This document shows positions 33,190 through 42,372 of a DNA stretch of 64,000 bases, in pieces; the first letter of the stretch is position 1; the number at the start of each line of letters is the position of its first letter. A model generated the notes under the pieces. It saw only the letters and a list, made by a program, of their open reading frames with translations. It was not told the DNA's origin and ran no database searches. The position numbers and the translations under genes were made by a program. Where the stretch lies: contig JAJGOT010000454.1 of assembly GCA_022457155.1 (NCBI GenBank), positions 615,001-679,000 of the forward strand, written 5' to 3'. Origin of the DNA: Cladopsammia gracilis. Its lineage: Eukaryota > Cnidaria > Anthozoa > Scleractinia > Dendrophylliidae.

Positions 33190-34377
33190 GTACAGCCCCC
33201 GAAATGATCCCGACCCCGAAATGATCCCCGACCCCGAAATGATCCCCATTTTTTTCACACTGACCCCGAAATGATCCCCAAGTAATTTTTGGAATGGAAT
33301 GGCCTTCCATACAGAGAAAGCTGGAATGAATAAAATAAAGGCAGTTAAGGAAATTTTATGCAGTATTCACTTATTTATTTATTTTGGACAATTCTTAAAA
33401 TAAATAATTATAACGCATTTTTTAACGATTTTTCAAGAAACTACATCATTTCTTATTTTTGCGAGTGTAGCGTTTTCAACTTTAACTAATAACAAATACA
33501 AACTTATCCGCTTCTTATAGCAGACCGGGATGATTTAAAAGAGGAAACAAACATGATCGAACGTGAACATCAACAACCATATTATTTCAGTAACGAGAAA
33601 TACAACACAATTATGCGATCAAAAACTTAAATGGTAACAATACAGCTAGTCTATCAAAACAATACGAAAGAAATGCGTGTTTGTAGCGGCCAAAGCTTAA
33701 GGTGTAGCTTCCTGTATGTCACCGATGGTGCCATACAGAAGCCCAAACGTTACAAGGAGCATCCCGAACGGTGACACACAGGAAGCTACACCTTAAACTT
33801 TGACCGCTACAAACACGTATTCAGTATTAAACTTAATAACGATTCTTTCGTATTGTTTTGATAGACTAGCTGTATTGTTACCATTTAAATTTTTGATCGT
33901 ATAATTGTGTTGAATTTCTCGTTACTGAAATAATATGGTTGTCGATGTTCACGTTCGATCATGTTTGTTTCCTCTTTTAAATCATGCCGGTCTGCTATAA
34001 GAAGCGGATAAGTTTGTATTTGTTATTAGTTAAAGTTGAAAACGCTACACTCACAAAAATAAGAAATGATGTAGTTTCTTGAAAAATCGTTAAAAAAAAT
34101 GCGTTATAATTATTTATTTTAAGAATTGTCCAAAATGAATAAATAAGTGAATACTGCATAAAATTTCCTCAACTGCCTTTATTTTATTCATTCCAGCTTT
34201 CTCTGTATGGAAGGCCATTCCATTCCAAAAATTACTTGGGGATCATTTCGGGGTCAGTGTGGAAAAAATGGGGATCATTTCGGGGTTGGGATCATTTCGG
34301 GGTCGATTTGGGGATCATTTCGGGGTCGGGGATCATTTCGGGGTCGGGATCATTTCGGGGGCTGTACATGACTCGTA
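33190..34377. mobile_element. 1.19-kb foldback transposon with 6-bp target duplication
   Basis: Ends GTACAGCCCCCGAAATGATC, with repeated ACCCCGAAATGATCCCC units, and arms of about 530-610 bp that meet around a short centre near 33745. ATGACT is duplicated at 33184-33189 and 34378-34383. Copy 1 carries the unfilled site once (ACATGATGACTTGTAAC, about 20121-20138). Non-coding. Confidence 0.88.
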
Positions 34378-35308
34378 ATATAACAGACTGCAAAAGGTAG
34401 TCACTAAAATAGATTTTGTTGTTCTGGAGAATATCCATACCTCCCCCACAGAAGACGTTTTGGGGGTTTTAAAGCCCCCCCCCACCAACCCTCTGGAAAT
34501 GCCAGTTTAGCTTAAGGTGTTTCCCTCCAGTTTCCATGCAGCCGCACCGACCATTTTTAAGCGGCCGTTTAACTAACTTTCCTTTATTGAATTAGTATGA
34601 AAGTTACACAAAATATTGTACTTAGTTTGAAGTTTATAAGATTGTAATAATTTTGAAAATCGGATTTAAAATTGCGGAGATAAACGAGAAACATGGAAAT
34701 CGCTTGAGTCTAAATTCCGAGCGATTGCGATGGCATCTAGAAAAATCAAAACTATTACGATAAACTATGACATATGACAAACAAAATATCTAAAATTTAG
34801 AAACTTTTGTCAAGCCGATTTTGAGTAAATCAGGAAAACATTTCGAACTTGTGATTTTGCATGTGTATGAGCACATCAATAAGTTCCTCAATCAAGCTTA
34901 TAAAAGTTTAATTTCTCAATCTCAAATTTACGCCAAAATGTGTGTTTAGAGTATGAGATGAAACTATGAAATTTTGAAAGCGTTTCTCGTTTTAGTTTTG
35001 GAGATTCGATTTTCTATAGGAAGCCATAGTTTTTTGACTGAGTCCTTGATATTGTAGTTTTAGCGCTTTTCTATATATTTCAAAAACCGCGAGATAGATT
35101 TTTTAAAAACTTTTTTAGTCGTTTCTTTATAATATGAACAACATTGTCTCGAAGTTTCATCTTGATTGAAACATTGCAACATGGTCAAATAAAATAATAA
35201 AGTTCACCCAAAACGCGATTGAGACTGCGTGCTTTGATTGCACGGTTAAAGGCGCACAAAGACGCTTTAATTAATTAATTCAGGTGAAGCGCAACGCATT
35301 TCTGCGTG

Positions 35309-35314
35309 ACCATC
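35309..35314. repeat. Polinton target site duplication, left
   Basis: ACCATC, repeated at 53334-53339. Six bp is the length known for Polinton integrases. Confidence 0.92.
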
Positions 35315-35765
35315 AGTAGATAATAATCACCGATTCCGGTGCAATCCTCGGCCCCCCTAATTTTAACGTTAAAATCATTGATTCTTCCTGTTCAATCCCA
35401 CACAACTCTCCCAACTTTCTTCCCCTTATTTCTCACGTAACATCAATCACCCCAAAAAACCCCACACGTTTCACTTCTAATTTTTTCCCATGATTTCTCA
35501 CACAACTTCACTTCTTCTTCTTTCCACACAACTTCCATTCCCTCAATTGTTCACAAACATTTCAAAGTTCCACTTCCACTCTTCTCCTACAATTCCCCAC
35601 AATTCTACCAATTGCAACATGTTTCACCTATTGCAACATGTTTTTAATCAATTCGAACACGTTTGAATTAGGGGGCCTCGGATCCCACCGGAATCGGTGA
35701 TTATTATCTACTATTAAGGTGAAAAATCTATTTCAGAAAGCGAAGCTAGAAATCTATTCCGGAAA
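35315..35765 (+). repeat. Polinton left TIR, 451 bp
   Basis: Matches the reverse complement of 52883-53333 with one difference found by eye (CACCTATTG vs CACCCATTG). Its first 398 bp (35315-35712) are themselves bounded by the 27-bp terminus and its inverse. The plus strand is markedly G-poor. Confidence 0.95.
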
Positions 35766-36200
35766 ATGAATTTTCAAAATCTATTCCGGAAAGCGAAGCT
35801 AGAAATCTATTTCGGAAAATGAATTTTTGAAAATGAATTTTGAAAATCTATTCCGGAAAATGAATTTTCAAAATCTATTCCGGAAAGCGAAGCTAGAAAT
35901 CTATTTCGGAAAATGAATTTTTGAAAATGAATTTTGAAAATCTATTCTGGAAAATGAATTTTCAAAAATTCATTTTCAAAATTCATTTTGAAAATGAATT
36001 TTGAAAATGAATTTTTGAAAATGAATTTTGAAAATGAATTTTGAAAATGAATTTTGAAAATGAATTTTGAAAATGAATTTTGAAAATGAATTTTGAAAAT
36101 GAATTTTTGAAAATGAATTTTGAAAATCTATTCCGGAAAATGAATTTTGAAAAATGAATTTTGAAAATGAATTTTGAAAATCTATTTCGGAAAGCGAAGC
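35766..36200. repeat. GAATTTTGAAAAT tandem repeats inside left TIR
   Basis: A 13-bp unit (sometimes 14) repeated many times, with orientation reversing near 35960-35985, mixed with copies of CTATTCCGGAAAGCGAAGCTAGAAAT derived from the TIR inner edge. It separates the TIR from the polymerase stop. Confidence 0.85.
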
Positions 36201-36207
36201 TAGAAAT

Positions 36208-39200
36208 CTATTCCTCTTCCTGTACCACATATCTTGAGTTTCCACATATCTTGAGTTTGAGTTTCCCCATTCCCAACAGAACATCTTCTTTCACATGAAA
36301 TTTTTGCTCCAGAATGAACAACTCAACACGTTCTCCGAATTTCTCCTTCTTTTTCAGGAAGCGAACAATTTGTTTTCGTTTCTTCTCAAGCCGCTCTGCT
36401 TTAATATCTTCTTCCGTTCTTAACATTTTTAATTCAATCTTTTCTTTTTCAACTTCCACTTCCACTTCCTTTCTTTCAACTTCCACTTCCACTTCCACTT
36501 CCTTTCTTTTACCCAATCTCCAATGCCCCCTTGCAAACGTGTCAATTCCATTTTCCAAGACTATTAACTTATCGTCATTGTTAGACAACGCAATCTTCTC
36601 CATTCTTTCTGTGTAAAGATGATGTTGTCTGCTTCGAATCACATTTTGCTTTCGAATTTCATTTCCTTCTCCTTTCAAGCATTTCACAAAGTTTTCAAAC
36701 CGCAACTGCTTTTTAATCACGCATTTCTTCACTCCTTTTGCTTTCTTTTCTTCCTTTCCTTCATCCAGCAGGAAAGCATAAAGTTTTGGTCTCAATGCCA
36801 CAAACTCTTTCATCATTTTCCCACCGCATTCATCTTTCATCAACCCAATCTTTTTCTTGTTTTCTTTCACAATTGGCAACCCGTTCAAGACAGCGGGGTG
36901 ATCTTTGGGAAAGTCATTTGTATCGAAACGCTCTTTTACATCTTCCACAATGTCAGCAAAGAAATCCTCTGTTCCAATTTCATAAACCAGTGAATCTGTG
37001 TCTGTGTAAAGAACTTGGAGATCTTTCCACTTTTTCTTTGCATAATTATAGTGAAAGTCATACATCAAGGTTTTCGATAAATCCAGGATGGACATTCCCA
37101 CATAAACTGGTTTATTCATCACAATCTGAGTTTTCCTCATCTTCACCGCAATCAGAAATTCATCGAAAATTTGCAAATCAGCAAAGTTTGACTTGTTAAC
37201 CAGTTTCTCTGCTCTTTCAGCATCTTTCACCAGTTCGATGCAAACTCTTTTTCGCACATTCTCCATTGTCTTCCCGAAAACTGAATTATTCATCAACTTG
37301 AAGAAATCTTTTTCAAATGCATTCTTAGCGTTCATTCTCAATTTCGTGTTTTTGTCAATATAAGATTTCATGAAGGCTTCTTCCCGAAATGCAATCCCTC
37401 TTCTCACCTTTTTCAGTTTCATTCCCAGGGAAAGATACAGTTTCAGATTTTCTCCATGCAGGACCATGTTCTTCTTATCTCTCAGATTTTGAGTCAACTT
37501 CCACACTCCACCCAGCTTTAAACTTTCTGGAGCCAGGGGAAAATCATTGTGTGAATCATGCAGCTCCTCTGGGTATTCCAAATCAACTTCCAGAATGCAT
37601 CCAACGCCTTCTTCATCCACAAATTCCTTCCAATTCCGAAGTTCATCTTCCTTCATCCATCTGAAATCACCAACTGGAAGAGGCTTTGACATTGCCCATC
37701 CATAAAGGTTATTTGCATCGAGATAAACAATGAATTTGGAGGGTTGGCTTGCATCAAAATCTTCCATGAATTTGTTATTTGCCTTTGCATATCTCTTGAA
37801 TGCATTGGAATTTCCACCTCTCATTCCTCTTTCAACCATCAGCAGCATATCCACGTCATTCAACAATTCCAATTTCACCCCTGTGATTTTCAACATTGCA
37901 TTCCACGCCATCCCAGGGGTTGTAAAGAAATGAGCAGGATCCAACTCATAGTTTTCCTCACAAAGTTTTCGAAAATTTTCAACAACATCTGCCAACAACA
38001 ACACATCCGTTTTCAGATAGAGATCATGAAACTCTCCCATGTTTTTCATCTGCCATTTCTCCCAGACATTCTTCGCGTGCTCAAAATCGTCATCTCCAAT
38101 TCCTGCGTCATTCAATCTGGAGAAAAACGCTTCTTTCTCTGGTAAGATCCCATCAAACTTTTCAAATGAATCCATGAATTCATAGGGATAAACTCCTTTC
38201 CTTGTCATCAAGTCAAACTTTTCTCCCTGGAAAAATCTCGCAGTTTCTGTTAAATCTACCTTGGGAAGATTCCCCACCAAATTTCCCAGGGCAGATGCCA
38301 TGAATTTGAAAGAGTCCAAAAAACGGATTTCATGCTTCACAACAATTTCTTTTCCATCCCAAGTATTTTCCCGTTTCAATTCAAACTTCAGGGAGAAGGA
38401 AATATATTTCTCCTCATTGTTGGGGATGCATTGTACATCCAAAACTTCATCCAATGTACCCAAAGCCCTCACGAAAAGATGTGAGTCATAGTTTGCCAGG
38501 TTGTGGAAAAACACGGGGGTGAATTTTGGTCTCTGAAACATTCGATTGCAATAGCGATGAGCTGCTCCTCTGAATTTCCCAGTGAAATGACAGTGATCTC
38601 GCACTTTCATCATTTCTCCCTTTCCTTCAAATTCACCCCGGCACAACCAACAAAATGTGGCATGATTGTAAATTCCCCATTCTTCTTGGGAGAGTGGAAT
38701 CATTTTCTTCTGTTTTAATCCCAGCTGTGCCTTTTTCACTTCCTCAATGAGTTTTCTGATGAATTCTTTAGGAAGTTCTAACGATTCCTTTTCATTTCCA
38801 GCTCGTTTCAACACAGGCTCCATTTCCAAAAACGGGGAAACCAAATGAAACGCAAATCCACAGGGAAGATGTTCTTGCATTTTCTGAGTCTTCTTCCTTC
38901 CCTCATCCTCCACAGGTTTCAAAATTGATTCAAAATCAGCATAACCCACAACTGGCACATGAATCATCTTTGAGAAGTTGCTGAAAGAACATTCACCTTC
39001 AGGCATCACAATCTTCGCTGCTTCAAATTCCACGCATTTGCTTTGGTGTTTTCTCAGGCTTTCATCACTGGGAAATGAACTGATACATCTCTTGCAGAAG
39101 AATCTTTGATGTCCAGTCCTTGAAACTTGCGACCCAGCCAATCGCGAAAAGTTTTTCACAATGCAGAAATGGCTTTTAAACTCTTTTTTCAACAGCAACA

Positions 39201-40311
39201 AGTCAACATGTTGGACCTTTTCTTCATCCGTCACTCGCAGGGGGAAAAGCTTTCCATCCCACCCAAAAACATTCACTGAAATGTCATTTCTCCTTTCAAA
39301 TTTTTCAATATCTGCCAAAGTCGTTGGAAATGTCATTCCACTCCAATCAAATTCTTCAGCTTGTTTTCTCAATAAAGGTGTGATTCTTTCAGGATTCTGT
39401 GCCACCATATGCGTTGCTCTTGTTATGCACCATTTAAAACACTGTTCATCCTTGTTTTTCATATTCACCACAGCGTTCTTGTTTGCTACTTCTTCGGGAA
39501 GAGGAATGTATGAAGATCCACCCAATGGGTTCCATTGAACTAAATGAATTTCCAATCTGATAACTCTTTCAAACGCCCAATTACTTCCTCTTCGATTAAA
39601 ATTCTCCAGATTCTCAATCATTTCTATCCCCATTTCATCAAACAACTCATCAGCGTCAGTTCCCTCCAAATTTCTTTTCATGCGTGAATGAAAAAATGGC
39701 GTCTCTTCAATCATTGTTTCATCATCCAAGTCAGGCTTCACCAGCCGACACACCAACACGCATTTGATTTTTGTTTGTCGGTTTTGTTTAATCAACTTAA
39801 CCACATCACCTCTCACTCGCCGGAGAAAATCTTGAGGAGTTGGGGAATCATCTCCTTGGATTTCCAATTGTCTTGCAAATCCATTCAAAGCGGATCTTCT
39901 TTCTTTAACAACAAATTGACGATCCCACAAATTCTCAATCTGCTTCTTCAATCTTTCAACCGCGGGATTCAATCTTCTCCGAAGATCAACATCATCCGCA
40001 CTTTCCAGCCAATTCAACCAATCAGAAACGGTTTCCACATTTTGTTCAATGACTGAAGGAATTCTTCTGGAAGGAAAATCTCTTCTTTCCGGAACTAAAA
40101 TAGGAACAGGAATTTTTTTATTTTTAACATCCAGGGGGTTTACTTTTTTCCGGATTCTCAAGCGAGCTGCTTTATTCATTTGAGGATAGTATTTTCTCGG
40201 TTCTTCAGGTTGCGATTCTTCCCAAAGTTCCATCAATTTAGCTTTGGACATTCGAGAGAATCCAACAATTCCTTCTTCATGGGCCCAGTTTTTCAAATCT
40301 CGCAGATTCAT
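36208..40311 (-). CDS. POLB: Polinton DNA polymerase B (protein-primed type)
   Basis: 1367 residues. Exonuclease motifs: YADFES (458-462), HNLANYDSHLF (603-613), LKTDVLLLADV (766-776). Polymerase motifs: A YLDANNLYGW (863-872), B KLMNNSVFGKT (1005-1015), C YTDTDS (1102-1107). All catalytic Asp residues are present. N-terminus has a SAP-like segment (1-35) and a C2HC zinc finger (C406, C409, H422, C426). Between the exonuclease motifs lies a Cys/His-rich insert (CWLC 554-557, RDHCHFTGKFRGAAHRYCN 571-589) resembling a His-Me finger (endonuclease VII-like). The C-terminal tail has a charged KEVEVEVE repeat. It should replicate the linear element from its TIR ends. Confidence 0.95.
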   Translation of the reverse strand: MNLRDLKNWAHEEGIVGFSRMSKAKLMELWEESQPEEPRKYYPQMNKAARLRIRKKVNPLDVKNKKIPVPILVPERRDFPSRRIPSVIEQNVETVSDWLNWLESADDVDLRRRLNPAVERLKKQIENLWDRQFVVKERRSALNGFARQLEIQGDDSPTPQDFLRRVRGDVVKLIKQNRQTKIKCVLVCRLVKPDLDDETMIEETPFFHSRMKRNLEGTDADELFDEMGIEMIENLENFNRRGSNWAFERVIRLEIHLVQWNPLGGSSYIPLPEEVANKNAVVNMKNKDEQCFKWCITRATHMVAQNPERITPLLRKQAEEFDWSGMTFPTTLADIEKFERRNDISVNVFGWDGKLFPLRVTDEEKVQHVDLLLLKKEFKSHFCIVKNFSRLAGSQVSRTGHQRFFCKRCISSFPSDESLRKHQSKCVEFEAAKIVMPEGECSFSNFSKMIHVPVVGYADFESILKPVEDEGRKKTQKMQEHLPCGFAFHLVSPFLEMEPVLKRAGNEKESLELPKEFIRKLIEEVKKAQLGLKQKKMIPLSQEEWGIYNHATFCWLCRGEFEGKGEMMKVRDHCHFTGKFRGAAHRYCNRMFQRPKFTPVFFHNLANYDSHLFVRALGTLDEVLDVQCIPNNEEKYISFSLKFELKRENTWDGKEIVVKHEIRFLDSFKFMASALGNLVGNLPKVDLTETARFFQGEKFDLMTRKGVYPYEFMDSFEKFDGILPEKEAFFSRLNDAGIGDDDFEHAKNVWEKWQMKNMGEFHDLYLKTDVLLLADVVENFRKLCEENYELDPAHFFTTPGMAWNAMLKITGVKLELLNDVDMLLMVERGMRGGNSNAFKRYAKANNKFMEDFDASQPSKFIVYLDANNLYGWAMSKPLPVGDFRWMKEDELRNWKEFVDEEGVGCILEVDLEYPEELHDSHNDFPLAPESLKLGGVWKLTQNLRDKKNMVLHGENLKLYLSLGMKLKKVRRGIAFREEAFMKSYIDKNTKLRMNAKNAFEKDFFKLMNNSVFGKTMENVRKRVCIELVKDAERAEKLVNKSNFADLQIFDEFLIAVKMRKTQIVMNKPVYVGMSILDLSKTLMYDFHYNYAKKKWKDLQVLYTDTDSLVYEIGTEDFFADIVEDVKERFDTNDFPKDHPAVLNGLPIVKENKKKIGLMKDECGGKMMKEFVALRPKLYAFLLDEGKEEKKAKGVKKCVIKKQLRFENFVKCLKGEGNEIRKQNVIRSRQHHLYTERMEKIALSNNDDKLIVLENGIDTFARGHWRLGKRKEVEVEVEVERKEVEVEVEKEKIELKMLRTEEDIKAERLEKKRKQIVRFLKKKEKFGERVELFILEQKFHVKEDVLLGMGKLKLKICGNSRYVVQEEE

Positions 40312-40351
40312 TTTATTTGATAAAATTAAAAAAAATATTTCCCCAAATAAA
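40312..40351. promoter_or_regulatory. Divergent AT-rich promoter interval, pol / HTH gene
   Basis: The two ATGs are 40 bp apart, facing away, in A/T-only sequence with a short CCCC. Shared promoter is inferred from spacing. Confidence 0.5.
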
Positions 40352-40753
40352 ATGAAGTTTTCGATTCAGGAAGAAGGAAAAGAAAAAAATATTTTTTATA
40401 CATTTAAGGAAGCCAGCCAGCAAACAGGAATTCCAATTGCCAACATTTGGAGAGTTCTCAAAAGAGCAAACAAAAAATTTAAAAGGAAAGATGGAAAAGT
40501 TTTTTACATTCGGGATGAAATAACAGATGAACCTTTTTTCCAAGTTGATGGAGAAGATATTTTTGATTTGGATGAACTAGAAAAGTTTAAAATTTCAAGC
40601 CAAGTTTTTATCAATCAAATCCTCAAGAAGAAAACTCATTTCCTTGATTCTGTGGAAATTTCTCATTATCTTACATGGAAATCTGATTTTGTTTTCTTCA
40701 TTGAAAAATTGAGTGAAAATCAGAGGGGAAAAAAAATCAAGGTAAAAAATTAA
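40352..40753 (+). CDS. Putative helix-turn-helix protein, 133 aa
   Basis: Start chosen at ATG 40352 (MKFSIQEEGK), since the longer frame overlaps the pol start antisense. Residues about 16-42 (FKEASQQTGIPIANIWRVLK) read like a NUMOD1/HTH DNA-binding helix pair, followed by a basic stretch (ANKKFKRKDGK). The rest is charged with no known domain. Divergent position to pol suggests it could control pol transcription; that is inference. Confidence 0.6.
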   Translation: MKFSIQEEGKEKNIFYTFKEASQQTGIPIANIWRVLKRANKKFKRKDGKVFYIRDEITDEPFFQVDGEDIFDLDELEKFKISSQVFINQILKKKTHFLDSVEISHYLTWKSDFVFFIEKLSENQRGKKIKVKN

Positions 40754-40772
40754 CCTCATTGAAAACGTTTAA

Positions 40773-40797
40773 TTTTTCATTTCAAAGAAATGAAAAA
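40773..40797. terminator. Perfect 11-bp hairpin between convergent genes
   Basis: TTTTTCATTTC-AAA-GAAATGAAAAA lies 20 bp after the HTH gene stop and 28 bp before the stop of the leftward 209-aa gene. Position suggests a shared 3' end signal. Confidence 0.45.
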
Positions 40798-40824
40798 AAA
40801 CTTACAAGTCTTCATTCACTTCAT

Positions 40825-41454
40825 TTACCAGTCTGCCTCCTCAGTATCTTCAAAGTTATCAAACGCTGAAACGTTTCCATTGAATTTTGTTACAAAAACT
40901 GAATTGATTGAACATGAAATGGATTGACAGTTTCCACAAAAGATGCGAGAAATTCGAAAGATCACATGCCCTGTTAGTTTTTCTCCAATGTGATCATGCG
41001 GGTCAAACCGAATGGATTTTCTTTGCCCAACTTCTCCTTCACCAAATTTCGAGAATGGAACGCTGATGTTTCCTTTTTGAGTCAACCACAACTTTCCCCA
41101 AACTTTTTCCATCTCGCTTCGATCCGTTTTAATCAGGTTGAAATCTGATTCTGAAAATTTTCCGAATCTCCAATTTTGTCTATCAACTTTTGACTTATTC
41201 TCCATTGCAAGCTTTCTGATCTGCCCCTCTATCTCTTTCATCTTTTCTTTGATTTCAGGGGGTGATTGATCTAGATTGATTCCCAATGAAAATCCGTTTT
41301 CATTCTTATGAATTTTAAAGACGCATTTCTCAAGTTTGAGAGTGATTGGTCTTTCTTTGAACCGGAGAGGGATTTCAACAAATGGTTGTATTGTTTTTTT
41401 CATTTGCGGTTCTTCGGTTGTGATTTGGTTCGTTTTCAATTCCTTCAACTCCAT
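40825..41454 (-). CDS. Polinton protein of unknown function, 209 aa
   Basis: Starts MELKELKTNQITTEE and ends in an acidic tail (FEDTEEADW). Central strand-rich segments (IPLRFKERPITLKLEKC; VGQRKSIRFDPHDHIGEKLTG; HVIFRISRIFCGNCQ) suggest a beta protein. Location beside pol would fit a replication accessory or single-strand-binding protein, but no motif proves it. Confidence 0.7.
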   Translation of the reverse strand: MELKELKTNQITTEEPQMKKTIQPFVEIPLRFKERPITLKLEKCVFKIHKNENGFSLGINLDQSPPEIKEKMKEIEGQIRKLAMENKSKVDRQNWRFGKFSESDFNLIKTDRSEMEKVWGKLWLTQKGNISVPFSKFGEGEVGQRKSIRFDPHDHIGEKLTGHVIFRISRIFCGNCQSISCSINSVFVTKFNGNVSAFDNFEDTEEADW

Positions 41455-41501
41455 TTTATATGGAGTAAAAAAAAAAAAATAATTTTTTTTCTTATTTAAA
41501 A

Positions 41502-41757
41502 ATGGAAGCAGAAGATTTCGAAAGAATGATGGAAGACAGTGATTATATTATAGAATTGATGAATCTCAATTTTAATGACGATTTTGCAATAAAAATTTTA
41601 CTTGAACTCGAAAAATCAGGTCATCACCCAGAAGATTTTCTTGGGGAACTTTTAGATTTTTGATTTTGATGGAAATGATTTTGAAGAAGATTTCTCAGCA
41701 GCAGAAGTTGTTGAAATGATTATGGAACCAGATTTTGGTCCGCTTGGGAATGTGTGA
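41502..41757 (+). CDS. Small acidic protein gene, apparently frame-interrupted
   Basis: ATG 41502 opens a 53-codon acidic frame stopping at 41661-41663. The acidic coding character continues one frame away to the stop at 41755-41757, and the change of frame coincides with the T5 run at 41656-41660. Either the first frame is the gene, or a one-base slip has broken a protein of about 84 residues. It is divergent from the 209-aa gene across 47 bp of A/T-rich DNA. Function unknown. Confidence 0.5.
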
Positions 41758-41822
41758 TTTCACTCCATTTGGAGTTGAATCACTCCCGGCTCGCAACGGC
41801 TCCCTTCGGTCGCTTCGCTCAC

Positions 41823-42368
41823 TCAACCCTCAAATTTTTTCTCCCATTCAGCTTCAAACTTTTCCAAATCCAACCCCAAATCAATCACAATCCCATCAAT
41901 CGCTTCCATTGAAAACAAAAATTCATCCCTGTCGAATTTTCCTCCCCGCAAAGCGAAGCGCAAATCACTCAATGTTTTTTCATAGGTGGTGAAAGCGAAC
42001 TTCGCCATCTCAATTTTGCTTTTCAGGTTCTTCATTTCATTCGCGGTTTTCAAAACTAATCCTGCTCCTGAAATCACTCCCAACACGATTGGGTTCAAAG
42101 TCGCGGCTCCAGCAATCGTCCCGATTGCAACCAGACCGGAAGAGGTCAAATTCATGAGCAGATTCATTTTCTTAAATCGACCATGCGCTCGTTTCAAACA
42201 CCAAAATCTTTTGTGATAAAATCGATAAAGTTTTTTGATCTCTTCCAGTTCTTCTTCCCGAATTGCGGGGTTGATGTGATTGAAAGCAAAGATGCTTTGT
42301 TTTCGCGCTCGCTTCACTCGGCTCGGCTCGCTTCGCTCGCTCCCTTCGATCGCTTCTCTCGCTCTCAT
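41823..42368 (-). CDS. Predicted membrane protein, 181 aa
   Basis: Start taken at ATG 42368 (AAAATGAGAGCG); the N-terminus is basic and low-complexity (MRAREAIEGSERSEPSR). A hydrophobic, Gly/Ala-rich stretch of about 35 residues (SGLVAIGTIAGAATLNPIVL...) sits mid-protein between two charged helical regions, consistent with one or two membrane passes. It overlaps nothing and its ATG is just downstream of the fibre gene stop (42373). Possibly virion or host-membrane associated; not recognised. Confidence 0.7.
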   Translation of the reverse strand: MRAREAIEGSERSEPSRVKRARKQSIFAFNHINPAIREEELEEIKKLYRFYHKRFWCLKRAHGRFKKMNLLMNLTSSGLVAIGTIAGAATLNPIVLGVISGAGLVLKTANEMKNLKSKIEMAKFAFTTYEKTLSDLRFALRGGKFDRDEFLFSMEAIDGIVIDLGLDLEKFEAEWEKKFEG

Positions 42369-42372
42369 TTTT

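Noticed and set aside
35976..36284. Asn/Phe/Ser/Lys-rich 102-codon frame
   Set aside because: Translation of the 13-bp tandem repeats next to the left TIR.
36314..40056. Several 60-150 codon frames antisense to the polymerase gene
   Set aside because: Shadows of the 1367-codon gene; no domain and no independent start context.
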